Shown in pieces: positions 1-8,418 of a DNA stretch of 44,221 nucleotides. The stretch comes from Vreelandella andesensis. Its GTDB lineage: Bacteria > Pseudomonadota > Gammaproteobacteria > Pseudomonadales > Halomonadaceae. Numbering within the stretch: the stretch's first letter is position 1; each line of letters begins with the position of its first letter. The notes beneath the pieces were generated by a model that searched no databases, had not been told where the DNA came from, and saw only the letters and a program-made list of their open reading frames with translations. The stretch spans positions 1-44,221 of the forward strand of contig NZ_RZHG01000031.1 in the NCBI RefSeq assembly GCF_003989795.1, in the 5' to 3' direction. A program made the translations under genes and the position numbers.

Positions 1-214
1 CCAGAAAGGCCGTGTCCGGCTGCTTCTTTAACTGCGTTAAGAACGCGCTGGCGTCGTTATAGCTAACCTTTTCCTGGCGCTCGTAGAACGCATCGGTGCG
101 GTAGCGCAGCACCGCATTCCAAACAAACCGCACGCACCCAAACGTCCGCGCCAGCAGGGTGGCTTGCTCGGGCGTGGGGTAAAAGCGATATTTGAAAGCG
201 CGTTCGGTTTTCAT
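1..214 (-). CDS. tnpB: TnpB, RNA-guided nuclease of an IS element (N-terminal part only)
   Basis: The reading frame starts with ATG at 214 (MKTERAFKYRFYPTP...) and runs off the left window edge after about 71 codons. Over this length it is nearly identical to the N-terminus of the complete TnpB at 15577-16689, including the FYPTPEQATLLARTFGCVR stretch typical of the helix-turn-helix-like N-terminus of the OrfB/TnpB family. No stop or frameshift is visible in the part present. The RuvC catalytic residues are outside the window, so activity is unknown. Confidence 0.85.
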   Translation of the reverse strand, partial: MKTERAFKYRFYPTPEQATLLARTFGCVRFVWNAVLRYRTDAFYERQEKVSYNDASAFLTQLKKQPDTAFL

Positions 215-330
215 GGCTTACAATTTAGCCTACTTTATGTAAGACAGCAGCACACAAGGCGTCCTGCGGACGCCGTGCTATCCATCGCCACCCAATGCGG
301 TAGCTTGGATGGCGTATTCCGCGCTTGTCG
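1..330 (-). mobile_element. IS200/IS605-type element carrying tnpB (left-end part, cut by window edge)
   Basis: This is the left end and first part of an element closely similar to the complete copy at 15461-16850, read on the minus strand. Its outer boundary is placed at 330/331. On the minus strand it begins CGACAAGCGCGG and is preceded by TTAT (331-334 read as ATAA), the same flank as the complete copy. The non-coding left end (215-330) contains the same hairpin with GGCGTCC/GGACGCC arms. The rest of the element lies outside the window, so intactness cannot be judged. Confidence 0.85.
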
Positions 331-540
331 ATAAACACCAGTGCGCACGACCGCATCAACCCAACGGCTAAATAGAAGCTGATAGGTAGGCGATAACAAT
401 GACAGGTATTGGTGCGACATAAGGAAATGCTTCTTATCGTTTTTCTTCAAAACTACCACACTGCCGCTGGGTGCTTAGCAAATCACCAAGCTGGAAGTGC
501 TAGTCTTGGTGTCATGCCCTAATAACAATGAGCCAATACG
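331..540. other. Intergenic region between IS end and amidase gene
   Basis: About 210 bases between the IS left end and the amidase start. No RNA gene or convincing promoter is recognised. On the minus strand a frame starting with GTG at 459 is open for about 43 codons until it meets the IS boundary. This could be the 5' part of a gene cut by the IS, but the protein is not recognisable. No clear ribosome binding site is seen ahead of the amidase ATG. Confidence 0.4.
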
Positions 541-2049
541 ATGTATCTTGACGATTACCAGCAATACGATGCCACCGGCCTTACTGACCTCATTCGCCGC
601 CGAGAGGTAAGCCAAGCGGAAATGTTCAATGCAGCAATGGCTGCGATTGAAACGCTTAATCCGTCTCTGCATGCGGTGGTGAGAACGCGCTATGACAAAG
701 CAAAACACGAGCGTGACCACGTATCAGAAAGCGCGGTGTTTGCTGGGGTGCCGACATTAAGTAAAGATTTGCTGATGGCGCTAGCGGGGGAGCCGTTAGC
801 GTTCGGAAGCTCATCATTATCAGCGTGGTGCCCTAAACAAGATTCGCTGCTCATTCAGCGTGTGCGAGAGGCTGGATTAGTGGTGGTGGGTCAAACGGCT
901 ACGCCGGAATTAGGGCTAATGGGTATTACCGAGCCAAAAGCATTTCCCCACCCGCAAAACCCATGCCGGAAGGGCCATTCCCCTGGTGGGTCAAGCGGCG
1001 GTGCAGCGGCGGCGGTGGCCAGCGGGATGGTGCCTATTGCGCTAGCAGGCGATGGCGGTGGCTCTATTCGCATTCCTGCCAGCTATTGTGGTTTGTTTGG
1101 TTTTAAACCATCACGAGGTCGGGTGCCGCTTGCGCCTGCTCACGGCGAAGTATGGCAAGGCGCGGTGGTCGAACATGCCATCACCCGTAGCGTGCGCGAT
1201 AGTGCGGCGTTGTTAGAGCAGATCAACGGCATGGCACCTTCCGGTCCTTACCCTGTGCTGCGTGAAACGGGTTATGTGGCTGCTTTGTCATGCTCTTCGA
1301 AGCCGTTGCGTATCGCCGTGTCGATGGGCGGTTTTCTGAGTCGCAGCTTGAGCACCCAGGTAAGTGCAGATGTCACAATAGCCGTCGAAAAAGCCGCCAA
1401 GGCCCTGGCTGAGATGGGGCATGAAGTGGAGTGGTGTGACCCCCCAGTTGACGGCGAAGCAGTGGCAGATAGCTACCTGACGCTCTACCTGGGCCACTTA
1501 GCCGCTGACCTTCAGTGGGTAAGCCAGCAAACTGGTGTGCCGGTGCATCGGTTAGCTATTGAGCCGGCTACCCGTGCGATTGGCAGGTTGGGCGCCAAGC
1601 TGCCGGCCCGTGATTACGAGCTAGCTAAACGTTATTGGAATACGGCCGCCGAGCAGATGAGCCAGTTTCACCAGCGCTATGATGCCTTGGTGTTGCCGGT
1701 AGCCGCGGATACTGCCCCCAAAATAGGAGAGCTGTATCCCACCGCGGCTCGCGAGCGGTTGATGTCCCTGTTGGCCATTCCAGGTCTGCCAACGTTGGCA
1801 CTGAAGGCAGGAATGTTGAAACACTTGGCGGTGGATGCGCTAAGCCGTACCCCGTTTACGCAACTCGCAAACCTTACTGGCCAGCCTGCTATGTCAGTAC
1901 CTTTCCATGTGGCGGACAATGGGTTGCCCGTTGGCGTGCAAGTGATAGGGCGTTTGGGGGAGGATAAGCAACTGCTACAGCTGGCAGCCGCGATGGAACA
2001 GCATGATGATTGGCAGTGTTGTGTATGCCCACAAGCGTTTGACGCTTAA
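541..2049 (+). CDS. Amidase (amidase-signature family)
   Basis: The 502-residue protein belongs to the amidase-signature hydrolases, which cleave amide bonds with a Ser-cisSer-Lys triad. The signature is plain: the lysine in PTLSKDL (about K75), the GGSSGG loop (S151/S152) and the nucleophile in [11 protein letters not shown] (about S175), followed by [13 protein letters not shown]. The C-terminal [17 protein letters not shown] and [11 protein letters not shown] blocks are also typical. Length is normal for a stand-alone member. The substrate cannot be read from sequence; GatA is unlikely because no gatB or gatC neighbours it. The start at 541 is the first in-frame ATG giving a normal N-terminus, but no good Shine-Dalgarno sequence precedes it. 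No signal peptide is seen, so it should be cytoplasmic. Confidence 0.88.
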   Translation: MYLDDYQQYDATGLTDLIRRREVSQAEMFNAAMAAIETLNPSLHAVVRTRYDKAKHERDHVSESAVFAGVPTLSKDLLMALAGEPLAFGSSSLSAWCPKQDSLLIQRVREAGLVVVGQTATPELGLMGITEPKAFPHPQNPCRKGHSPGGSSGGAAAAVASGMVPIALAGDGGGSIRIPASYCGLFGFKPSRGRVPLAPAHGEVWQGAVVEHAITRSVRDSAALLEQINGMAPSGPYPVLRETGYVAALSCSSKPLRIAVSMGGFLSRSLSTQVSADVTIAVEKAAKALAEMGHEVEWCDPPVDGEAVADSYLTLYLGHLAADLQWVSQQTGVPVHRLAIEPATRAIGRLGAKLPARDYELAKRYWNTAAEQMSQFHQRYDALVLPVAADTAPKIGELYPTAARERLMSLLAIPGLPTLALKAGMLKHLAVDALSRTPFTQLANLTGQPAMSVPFHVADNGLPVGVQVIGRLGEDKQLLQLAAAMEQHDDWQCCVCPQAFDA

Positions 2050-2093
2050 GCAGGGTAAACTACGCGGCTTTGAGTCGACGCTTGGCGCCATGT

Positions 2094-2927
2094 ATGCATC
2101 CTACTAATACATCAAAAAGCTATGAGTTAACCCAAGCGGGAGATCGCTATTTCGACGGCTTGGTCGATAAGTTCTCTCGTTCGCTTTATCAAGCGCCCCG
2201 TGGCGAGCTGCGCCTAGCGATGTTGGATTATTTGCTGCCACAAATGCTGCATCTGACAGGCCAGCCTGTGCTTGATGTGGGTGGCGGTTTGGGGCAGCTT
2301 TCTGCGTGGTTTGCTGAGCGTGGCCACTCAGTCACCATGGCTGAGCCTTCCGAAGATATGTTGGCCCATGCCCGTGCGTGGCATACCGAGCGAAGTGCCG
2401 CAGGGGCTTGGCCGCCAGAGCAACTTCGTTATCTTGCCGCGCCACTTCAGTCGTTGCTGCAACATGCGCCTGGCCCTTGGCCGCTTATCACTTGCCACGC
2501 TGTTCTTGAATGGCTAGGAGAGCCGGCGCGGGCTGTGCAAACGCTTGCCAGCCTTCTTGCGCCGGGTGGGCAGTTAAGCCTGATGGTGTTTAATCGCGAT
2601 GCGTTGCGTTTTTCCAACGTCATCAAAGGTAACCTACAGAAAGCGCTGAGCGACCAGTTAGAAGGCAAAGGCAAGCGGCAGCGTTTAACACCTATTTCTC
2701 CGGTCACTCACGATGAAATGTGCCAGTGGGGAGCGGCTAACGGCCTAACCATGAAGGACGTTGCCGGGATACGCATTTTTCAGGATTATTTACGCCATCC
2801 CCCCGCACAAGAAAACGAGCAGGCAACGCTGCTAGCGCTCGAAAAGCAGTATTGCCGCCAAGACCCTCACTGGCGGCTAGGCCGCTATTTACTTTATACC
2901 TTCACTAAACCCGAGGCTGATGTATGA
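2094..2927 (+). CDS. cmoM: tRNA 5-carboxymethoxyuridine methyltransferase CmoM
   Basis: A class I SAM-dependent methyltransferase of about 277 residues resembling E. coli CmoM (SmtA/YecO), which methylates cmo5U34 of certain tRNAs to mcmo5U34. Visible features are the RYFDGLVDKFSRSLY start block, the SAM-binding motif VLDVGGGLGQLS, CHAVLEWLGEP, LAPGGQLSLMVFN, and the family-specific tail YCRQDPHWRLGRYL. The frame is also open from a TTG at 2070; ATG 2094 was preferred, but neither has a strong ribosome binding site. It overlaps rsmC by 4 bp (ATGA), implying coupled translation of two RNA methyltransferases. The upstream enzymes of the same pathway, CmoA and CmoB, are encoded at 17283-19025. 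Confidence 0.85.
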   Translation: MHPTNTSKSYELTQAGDRYFDGLVDKFSRSLYQAPRGELRLAMLDYLLPQMLHLTGQPVLDVGGGLGQLSAWFAERGHSVTMAEPSEDMLAHARAWHTERSAAGAWPPEQLRYLAAPLQSLLQHAPGPWPLITCHAVLEWLGEPARAVQTLASLLAPGGQLSLMVFNRDALRFSNVIKGNLQKALSDQLEGKGKRQRLTPISPVTHDEMCQWGAANGLTMKDVAGIRIFQDYLRHPPAQENEQATLLALEKQYCRQDPHWRLGRYLLYTFTKPEADV

Positions 2928-3916
2928 GCGCTCAACTGCCCGCTTGCCAACTTCTTGAACGTTTCTATGGCCAATCGGCTAATTTATGGCCTGTTGCGCC
3001 GCCGGCTGATGCATGGTTACAAGCCCACTCCACAGCAATGATTAGTGGCGATGTAGCGCTTCGCGAGCACTGGTCATCCAGCGGTAAACCAGCAGCAAGC
3101 CCGTTTGATGTTCCTTTTTGCCAGCAGGCTGGGCAGATAGTGCTTTTTTGGCCGAAAGCCCATCAGCTGGGGATCTGGTGGCTAAAATGGCTATGCCATG
3201 TGCTACCTGACAACACCCCGGTCGATGTTATTGGCGAGCACCAGGGCGGCATCAAACGCGTGCCTAAAATACTGAGCGAGTTGGGCATGCGCTGCGATAA
3301 GCTTGATAACGCGCGTCGTTGTTCATTATTTGCCACTCGTACGGTGGCAATGGAACAGCCAGCTGATGCTTGGCAACGCTTTGAGGCACTGAACCTGACG
3401 TTGGTTAGCCATCCTGGCGTATTTGGTCATGGCAAGGTCGATGAAGGCACGCGTTTAATGCTGGAAAGCATAGAGACCAGCTTGCCCAAAAAGCCGCTCA
3501 CCGTGCTGGATATGGGCTGTGGAGATGGCATTATCAGTGCTTGGCTTGCCGCGCGAGGCCATCAGGTCACCGCCGTGGATGTCAGTGCTTTTGCGGTGGA
3601 AGCGTGCCGCCGAACGCTGGCAGCCAACCAGCTTAGCGGTCGAGTTATAGAGAGCGACGTTTATTCAGCGCTTGAAGGTGAACAGTTTGATCTGATTGTG
3701 AGTAATCCGCCGTTTCACCAGGAGCGAGAGATTACCTATGGCCCGAGTCAACGTTTGATCAGCGGAACCCCCGCGCATTTGCGGGCGGGAGGGCAGCTGG
3801 TGATCGTAGCGAATGGCTTTTTACCTTATCCAGATCATCTGCAACGGGTGTTTCAAGACGTTGAAACGTTGGCAGATAATCGGCGCTTTAAAGTCTATCG
3901 GGCACGTAAGGGGTAA
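2924..3916 (+). CDS. rsmC: 16S rRNA (guanine-1207-N2)-methyltransferase RsmC
   Basis: A 330-residue protein with the RsmC layout: a degenerate N-terminal methyltransferase-like domain (about residues 1-160) and a catalytic C-terminal domain. The SAM site is VLDMGCGDGIISAWLAARGH. The N2-guanine methyltransferase motif is SNPPFHQ, and the tail VIVANGFLPYPDHLQ ... RRFKVYRARKG closely matches E. coli RsmC. RsmC methylates G1207 of 16S rRNA in the 30S subunit. Its ATG overlaps the cmoM stop (ATGA). It converges with greB on the other strand; the 33-bp gap holds no clear terminator. Confidence 0.9.
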   Translation: MSAQLPACQLLERFYGQSANLWPVAPPADAWLQAHSTAMISGDVALREHWSSSGKPAASPFDVPFCQQAGQIVLFWPKAHQLGIWWLKWLCHVLPDNTPVDVIGEHQGGIKRVPKILSELGMRCDKLDNARRCSLFATRTVAMEQPADAWQRFEALNLTLVSHPGVFGHGKVDEGTRLMLESIETSLPKKPLTVLDMGCGDGIISAWLAARGHQVTAVDVSAFAVEACRRTLAANQLSGRVIESDVYSALEGEQFDLIVSNPPFHQEREITYGPSQRLISGTPAHLRAGGQLVIVANGFLPYPDHLQRVFQDVETLADNRRFKVYRARKG

Positions 3917-3949
3917 GCAGTTGCCCTTGGTTCAAAGAGAGCCTTTTGC

Positions 3950-4483
3950 TTACATGCCAGCGTAGCGAATCGCCGTGATGGTGTAGAACGTCTCGCCGTT
4001 GGGCGTGAGCACCGTAATATCATTGCCCACGTCTTTCCCTAGCAATGCTTTGGCCATGGGGGCGTCGATACTGATCCAGCGTTTTTTAGTGTCGATTTCG
4101 TCGTGGCCAACAATTCTAAGATGCACTTCTTCGCCGTTTTCATCTTCCAAACTTACATAAGCGCCGAAAAACACCTTGCTGGTGTCGGCAGGCAAACGAT
4201 CAACGATTTGCAGTTCATCCAAACGCTTCGTTAGGTAGCCAATTCTGGCAATAACGCGGTTTAACTCTTTTTTATTATAGGTGTAATCGGCATTTTCACT
4301 GCGGTCGCCTTGAGCGGCGGCTTCGCCGACTTTGGCCGAAATAGCAGGGCGTTTAACCCGTGATAGGTGATCCAGGATAGCGCGCAGGCGGGACGCGCCC
4401 TCTGCAGTAATCAGGTTGCTCTTCGGTGCTTGGCGCGGGTCTTTGGCTGGATCGCGCCAGCGCGTCATATTTCGGCCTTTCAT
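3950..4483 (-). CDS. greB: Transcription elongation factor GreB
   Basis: GreB rescues backtracked RNA polymerase by stimulating transcript cleavage through its coiled coil in the secondary channel. The sequence has the N-terminal helical hairpin with the GDRSENADYTYNKKEL motif at its tip (acidic D and E retained), then the C-terminal FKBP-like domain with VFFGAYVSLED, RIVGHDEID, ISIDAPMAKALLGKDVG and TPNGETFYTITAIRY. KRWISIDAPMAKALL supports GreB over GreA. The frame opens with GTG at 4501. ATG 4483 was chosen because GGAGG lies upstream (11-nt spacing); ATG 4468, preceded by AAAGG at a better spacing, is an alternative. It is divergent from the TPR gene at 4662. Confidence 0.9.
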   Translation of the reverse strand: MKGRNMTRWRDPAKDPRQAPKSNLITAEGASRLRAILDHLSRVKRPAISAKVGEAAAQGDRSENADYTYNKKELNRVIARIGYLTKRLDELQIVDRLPADTSKVFFGAYVSLEDENGEEVHLRIVGHDEIDTKKRWISIDAPMAKALLGKDVGNDITVLTPNGETFYTITAIRYAGM

Positions 4484-4661
4484 TGCGTTATTTACCTCCA
4501 CAAAGAGTACCAGCTTACGCTAATGACAGTGTTGTTCACAAAGTGGTTTTAGTTGGCGATTCATTCAAACGTTCGTTACATTAACGGAGTGGGTGACTTA
4601 AGGCCCCACAATTAAACGTATTACTTGTTAAAACAGCACAAAAATAAACCAGGAGCCTATT

Positions 4662-5306
4662 ATGCGCACACCCCCTTTTTCTCGTTTACTCATTGCGGCG
4701 GCGTTAGCCAGTGCGCTGGCGCTTGTCCCATTCAGCGTATCGGCTTATGAAAGCGACGTCTTCTCGCTTAAAAATCGCTGGGAGCACACCGTTACGCAGA
4801 TGCCAGCTAACGAGCGCGAAAGTACGTTAAAAGCGCTGGTCAGTGAGGCTGAACAATTAGCCAGTCAACATCCTGATCAAGCGGAGGTGTTGATTTGGCA
4901 GGGCATTGTATTGGCTTCCTACGCCCGTGAACGTGGTGGGCTTGGCGCATTAGGCACCGCTGGCGATGCCCGCGACGTATTGGAGCGAGCTATTGAGATC
5001 GACCCGCAAGGGGGCAATGGATCAGCCTATGTCACGCTAGGAGCGCTTTACGACCGTGCGCCAGGCAGGCCGTTAGGCTTTGGCAATAGCGATACCGCAG
5101 AACGTATGTTTCAACGCGCGCTGGAGATTCGCCCAGACGGTATTGATGTGAACTATTACTATGCGGCGTTCTTGAAAGAAGAGGGGAATACCCAAGCTGC
5201 CCGCGAGCATGCCCAGCGCGCAGCGAGCGGTACTACGCGTGATAACCGCCAAGCATCTGATGAGGCCCTGCGCCAGGATGCCGAGGCGCTCCTCGGCGAG
5301 CTTTAG
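4662..5306 (+). CDS. Exported TPR-repeat protein of unknown role
   Basis: A 214-residue protein with an N-terminal Sec signal peptide (positively charged MRTPPFSR, hydrophobic LLIAAALASALALVPF, likely cleavage after SVSA), so periplasmic. The mature part is helical, with tetratricopeptide-like repeats, for example DVLERAIEIDP ... AYVTLGALYD and AERMFQRALEIRPDG ... YYYAAFLKEEGN. TPR arrays mediate protein contacts; the partner is unknown. AGGAG precedes the ATG at normal spacing. Alone between greB and nudF, it is probably monocistronic. I recognise the fold but not a named gene. Confidence 0.75.
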   Translation: MRTPPFSRLLIAAALASALALVPFSVSAYESDVFSLKNRWEHTVTQMPANERESTLKALVSEAEQLASQHPDQAEVLIWQGIVLASYARERGGLGALGTAGDARDVLERAIEIDPQGGNGSAYVTLGALYDRAPGRPLGFGNSDTAERMFQRALEIRPDGIDVNYYYAAFLKEEGNTQAAREHAQRAASGTTRDNRQASDEALRQDAEALLGEL

Positions 5307-5397
5307 CAGCTAAACCAGCACTAAGGTTGATACGCGTATTGGCATTCCCAGTAGTAAGCATTGATAATGGAACGATTGTTAACACTGGGAGTGCTGC

Positions 5398-6084
5398 ATG
5401 GCATCTAGCCCTGATTCATTAGTGCCCAATGCGTCTGCGCCGCCTCAGTTAGGCCGAGACGATGTTGAGCTTATTCAGCGTGATACCCTTTATCAGGGGT
5501 TTTTCCGCTTGGAAGCTTTAGAGCTGCGTCATCGTCTCTTTGAAGGCGGCTGGAGCGGCACAATGCGTCGTGAGGTGCATAACCGCTTCGATGCCGTTGG
5601 CGTACTACTTTACGATCCTGATCGCGATACGTTAGTGCTTGTTGAGCAGTTTCGTGCTGGCGCGATTGACGATCCGCTTTCCCCCTGGAAGCTAGAATTG
5701 GTGGCGGGGCTGGCAGATAAAGACGAACCCCTTGAAGAAGTTGCCCGCCGTGAAGCCATGGAAGAGTCTGGCTGTCGGGTTGGCGCGTTGACGAAACTGC
5801 ATACCTATTACCCAAGCCCGGGTGCGTGTAACGAACGCGTGACACTATTTTGCGGTTTTGTCGACACCCAGGGGATGGGGGGCATTCATGGCCTGGATGA
5901 TGAGCACGAAGATATTCGTGTTCATTTGGTGACGTTTCCAACCGCATGGGAACTCCTGGAGCAGGGAAGACTCGACAACGCCATGTGTTTGATTGGATTA
6001 CATTGGTTAGCGGGCCAGCGTGCTTCGCTTCGCGCTGCTTCTCATCGAGCAGCGACAACGCCAAGCGAATCTGAAAAGGAGTGA
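5398..6084 (+). CDS. nudF: ADP-ribose pyrophosphatase NudF (Nudix hydrolase)
   Basis: The 228-residue protein contains a full Nudix box, GLADKDEPLEEVARREAMEE followed by SG (GX5EX7REUXEEXGU). The metal-binding REAMEESG acids are present, preceded by LVEQFRAGAIDDP as in ADP-ribose pyrophosphatases. It hydrolyses ADP-ribose to AMP and ribose-5-phosphate. GGGAG lies about 7 nt before ATG. It is followed immediately by yqiB and cpdA, the same order as around E. coli nudF-yqiB-cpdA, which supports the NudF assignment over other Nudix enzymes. The extra C-terminal tail (about 15 residues rich in A, T, S) looks disordered. Confidence 0.92.
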   Translation: MASSPDSLVPNASAPPQLGRDDVELIQRDTLYQGFFRLEALELRHRLFEGGWSGTMRREVHNRFDAVGVLLYDPDRDTLVLVEQFRAGAIDDPLSPWKLELVAGLADKDEPLEEVARREAMEESGCRVGALTKLHTYYPSPGACNERVTLFCGFVDTQGMGGIHGLDDEHEDIRVHLVTFPTAWELLEQGRLDNAMCLIGLHWLAGQRASLRAASHRAATTPSESEKE

Positions 6085-6086
6085 AC

Positions 6087-6533
6087 ATGGCTAGAACCGC
6101 TTATGTCACCGATTTAAAGTCCCTGCAGGGCGAGTGTAGCGCTAACTATATGCGCATGATTCGTTTGGTAGGTGATATGGAAAGTGGCCAGCAACGTGAT
6201 ATTGCGCTGCATGGCGACGACCAACATTTCGGCGATTTACATCTTAAGATTCTGGAGCAGGCGCCTTATACCACCATGGTGGAGGTGACCCAGAGCGGGC
6301 CACTGGATGCCGTTATTGAAGGCCCCAAAATGCGTGTCCATCTTTACCATGATGTGCGTATGGCAGAAGTGACAGATTTCCAGCGTGAGCGACACTTCAG
6401 CGGCCGCTACCGTTATCCGAACGCCAGAATGCACCAGCCCGATGAAAAGCTGCAGCTAAATCGCTTTCTGGGCGAGTGGCTGGCGCATGGCTTAGCCCAT
6501 GGCCATGCCTATGATATGCCGGAGCTGCCTTGA
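6087..6533 (+). CDS. yqiB: DUF1249 family protein YqiB
   Basis: A 148-residue cytoplasmic protein of the DUF1249/YqiB family, whose biochemical role is not established to my knowledge. Family-like blocks are ANYMRMIRLV near the N-terminus, YTTMVEVTQ, MRVHLYHDVRMAEV, and the C-terminal KLQLNRFLGEWLAHGL. ATG 6087 is preferred over GTG 6081 because AAGGAG sits 5 nt upstream. The gene starts 2 bp after nudF and its TGA overlaps the cpdA ATG (TGATG), so nudF-yqiB-cpdA should be one transcript. Confidence 0.85.
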   Translation: MARTAYVTDLKSLQGECSANYMRMIRLVGDMESGQQRDIALHGDDQHFGDLHLKILEQAPYTTMVEVTQSGPLDAVIEGPKMRVHLYHDVRMAEVTDFQRERHFSGRYRYPNARMHQPDEKLQLNRFLGEWLAHGLAHGHAYDMPELP

Positions 6534-7267
6534 TGCGACTTATTCAGATTACCGATTCGCACCTGCATGCCGATAAAGCGGCTCGTTCACGAGCGGGGAT
6601 TCCGTGGCAGCAGTTTGAACGTGTGTTGGAAGCGGTGATTGCTGAACGGCCTGACGTCGTCGTATTGAGCGGCGATGTAAGCCAAGACGAAACGGCGGCT
6701 TCCTACGCATTGGCGCACCAAGCCCTGGCATCGTTGCCGTGCCCATGGTTCTGGATTCCTGGCAATCATGACCAGCTAGCTTTCATGCAAGCGGAGCACC
6801 CGTTGGTGGAAGAGGTTGATCTGGCGCAGTGGCGATTACTGCTGTTGGATACCCACGTTGAAGGTCAGCCTTATGGTGAATTAGGTGCCGAGCGCTTAAA
6901 CGCCCTGGCTGAGCGCCTAGAAGAAGATGACCGCCCAACTGTGATTGTGATGCATCATCCCCCTGTTGATGTTGGCGCTACGTGGATGGACGCGATTGGT
7001 CTCAAGGATCGTGATGCGTTTTGGCAACGGTTAAACGGCTACTCTCAGGTTAAAATCATTCTGTTTGGTCATGCCCACCAAGCTTATGCCCAGCCGCATC
7101 GTACTGCGGATGCCGAGATTGAGGTGTATGGCTGTCCCGCTACTGCCGATCAGTTCTTGCCAGGCGCTGAACAGTTTGCCATCGATGAAGCCTCCCGCCC
7201 CGGCTACCGGATTATTGACCTTCATGGTAATAATTGGCAGACCTGGATTGAGCGTGTTCTCGTATAG
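6533..7267 (+). CDS. cpdA: 3',5'-cyclic-AMP phosphodiesterase CpdA
   Basis: A 244-residue calcineurin-like metallophosphoesterase. All five metal-site motifs are present in order: ITDSHLH, LSGDVSQDE, PGNHDQ, VMHHPP and LFGHAHQ. CpdA hydrolyses cAMP to AMP and so sets the level of CRP signalling. ATG 6533 was chosen over the preceding TTG because GGAG lies at good spacing and the ATG overlaps the yqiB stop. Length and gene order (nudF-yqiB-cpdA) match known CpdA. The cytosolic location is inferred from the absence of a signal peptide. Confidence 0.92.
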   Translation: MRLIQITDSHLHADKAARSRAGIPWQQFERVLEAVIAERPDVVVLSGDVSQDETAASYALAHQALASLPCPWFWIPGNHDQLAFMQAEHPLVEEVDLAQWRLLLLDTHVEGQPYGELGAERLNALAERLEEDDRPTVIVMHHPPVDVGATWMDAIGLKDRDAFWQRLNGYSQVKIILFGHAHQAYAQPHRTADAEIEVYGCPATADQFLPGAEQFAIDEASRPGYRIIDLHGNNWQTWIERVLV

Positions 7268-7446
7268 CCTCTTACCTAGCATAATGCTGTTAGGCAATAA
7301 AGATATAAAAAGATAGTTATTAATTCTTTTGGGTTATTAATGGCTCGGCGTTACCCTACTCGCAAATAACCGTCTTTCGGCAACGCTACCGTTAGGCGGA
7401 AAGTAGCGTTTGCACGTGCAAGCACCGTTTTGTGAGGGAGTAGGTA
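7268..7446 (+). promoter_or_regulatory. Upstream/leader region of cysDN with hairpin and palindrome
   Basis: This 179-bp stretch separates cpdA from cysD. Two conspicuous structures lie close to the cysD start. AACGCTAC (7382-7389) pairs with GTAGCGTT (7403-7410) around a 13-nt loop, an 8-bp perfect stem. Immediately next to it is the palindrome TTGCACGTGCAA (7410-7421), ending 25 bp before the ATG. They could be an mRNA leader structure or operator sites. CysB control would be expected for cysDN, but I cannot confidently place a CysB site. No known riboswitch was recognised. Confidence 0.4.
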
Positions 7447-8406
7447 ATGAACCAGTTTTCTGCGCCGTCGGCGTCCCAGCGTGAGGCGCCCGCCACACCT
7501 GCCGCGGCACGTTTGACCCACTTAAAGCAGTTAGAAGCGGAATCGATCCACATTATTCGAGAAGTTGCCGCTGAGTTTAGTAACCCCGTCATGATGTACT
7601 CCATCGGCAAAGACTCCTCAGTAATGCTGCACTTGGCGCGCAAAGCCTTCTACCCAGGGACACCACCATTTCCGTTGATGCACGTGGATACCACCTGGAA
7701 ATTTCGTGAAATGATCGCGTTCCGTAACCGCATGGCAAAAGAAGCGGGGATGGAGTTGATTGTGCATACCAATGAAGAGGGGCGGGCTGCCAATATCAAC
7801 CCCTTCGATCACGGTAGCGCAAAATATACCGATATCATGAAAACCCAGGCGTTGAAGCAAGCGCTGGATAAACATGGCTTTGATGCGGCGTTTGGTGGCG
7901 CGCGCCGTGATGAAGAAGCCTCACGCGCGAAAGAGCGCGTTTACTCCTTCCGTGACAAATACCACCGCTGGGATCCCAAAAGCCAGCGTCCTGAGCTTTG
8001 GAATGTGTATAACGCCAACGTTAACAAGGGCGAGTCAATCCGCGTTTTCCCGCTTTCGAATTGGACGGAGTTGGATATCTGGCAGTACATCTATCTCGAG
8101 TCGATCCCTATTGTGCCGCTTTACTACGCTGCCAAGCGTCCAGTGGTTGAGCGTGATGGCATGCAGGTCATGGTTGACGATGACCGTTTGCCCCTGGCGC
8201 CGGGTGAAGTGCCTGAAGAAAAATTTGTTCGGTTCAGAACACTGGGCTGCTACCCCTTGACTGGCGCTGTAGAGTCAACGGCGGCCACGCTGCCTGAGAT
8301 TATTCAAGAAATGCTGTTGACCAAAACCAGTGAACGCAGCGGTCGCGCTATCGATCGTGATCAGGTCGGTTCGATGGAAAAGAAAAAGCGCGAAGGCTAT
8401 TTTTAA
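7447..8406 (+). CDS. cysD: Sulfate adenylyltransferase subunit 2 (CysD)
   Basis: A 319-residue PAPS-reductase-like ATP pyrophosphatase that, with the GTPase CysN, makes adenosine 5'-phosphosulfate from ATP and sulfate in assimilation. The N-type PP-loop is [13 protein letters not shown] (SxGKDS). The family blocks [49 protein letters not shown] and [11 protein letters not shown] are intact. It is slightly longer than E. coli CysD because of an N-terminal extension rich in alanine and proline. A GGGAG-type ribosome binding site precedes ATG 7447. cysN follows after 12 bp. Confidence 0.95.
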   Translation: MNQFSAPSASQREAPATPAAARLTHLKQLEAESIHIIREVAAEFSNPVMMYSIGKDSSVMLHLARKAFYPGTPPFPLMHVDTTWKFREMIAFRNRMAKEAGMELIVHTNEEGRAANINPFDHGSAKYTDIMKTQALKQALDKHGFDAAFGGARRDEEASRAKERVYSFRDKYHRWDPKSQRPELWNVYNANVNKGESIRVFPLSNWTELDIWQYIYLESIPIVPLYYAAKRPVVERDGMQVMVDDDRLPLAPGEVPEEKFVRFRTLGCYPLTGAVESTAATLPEIIQEMLLTKTSERSGRAIDRDQVGSMEKKKREGYF

Positions 8407-8418
8407 GGAGTAGGTCAC

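Noticed and set aside
5471..6088. Long minus-strand frame opposite nudF
   Set aside because: It is the antisense shadow of a well-supported Nudix gene and has no recognisable motif.
7268..7446. SAM or other known riboswitch before cysD
   Set aside because: The hairpin and palindrome do not reproduce a consensus that I can recognise, so only a leader structure is claimed.
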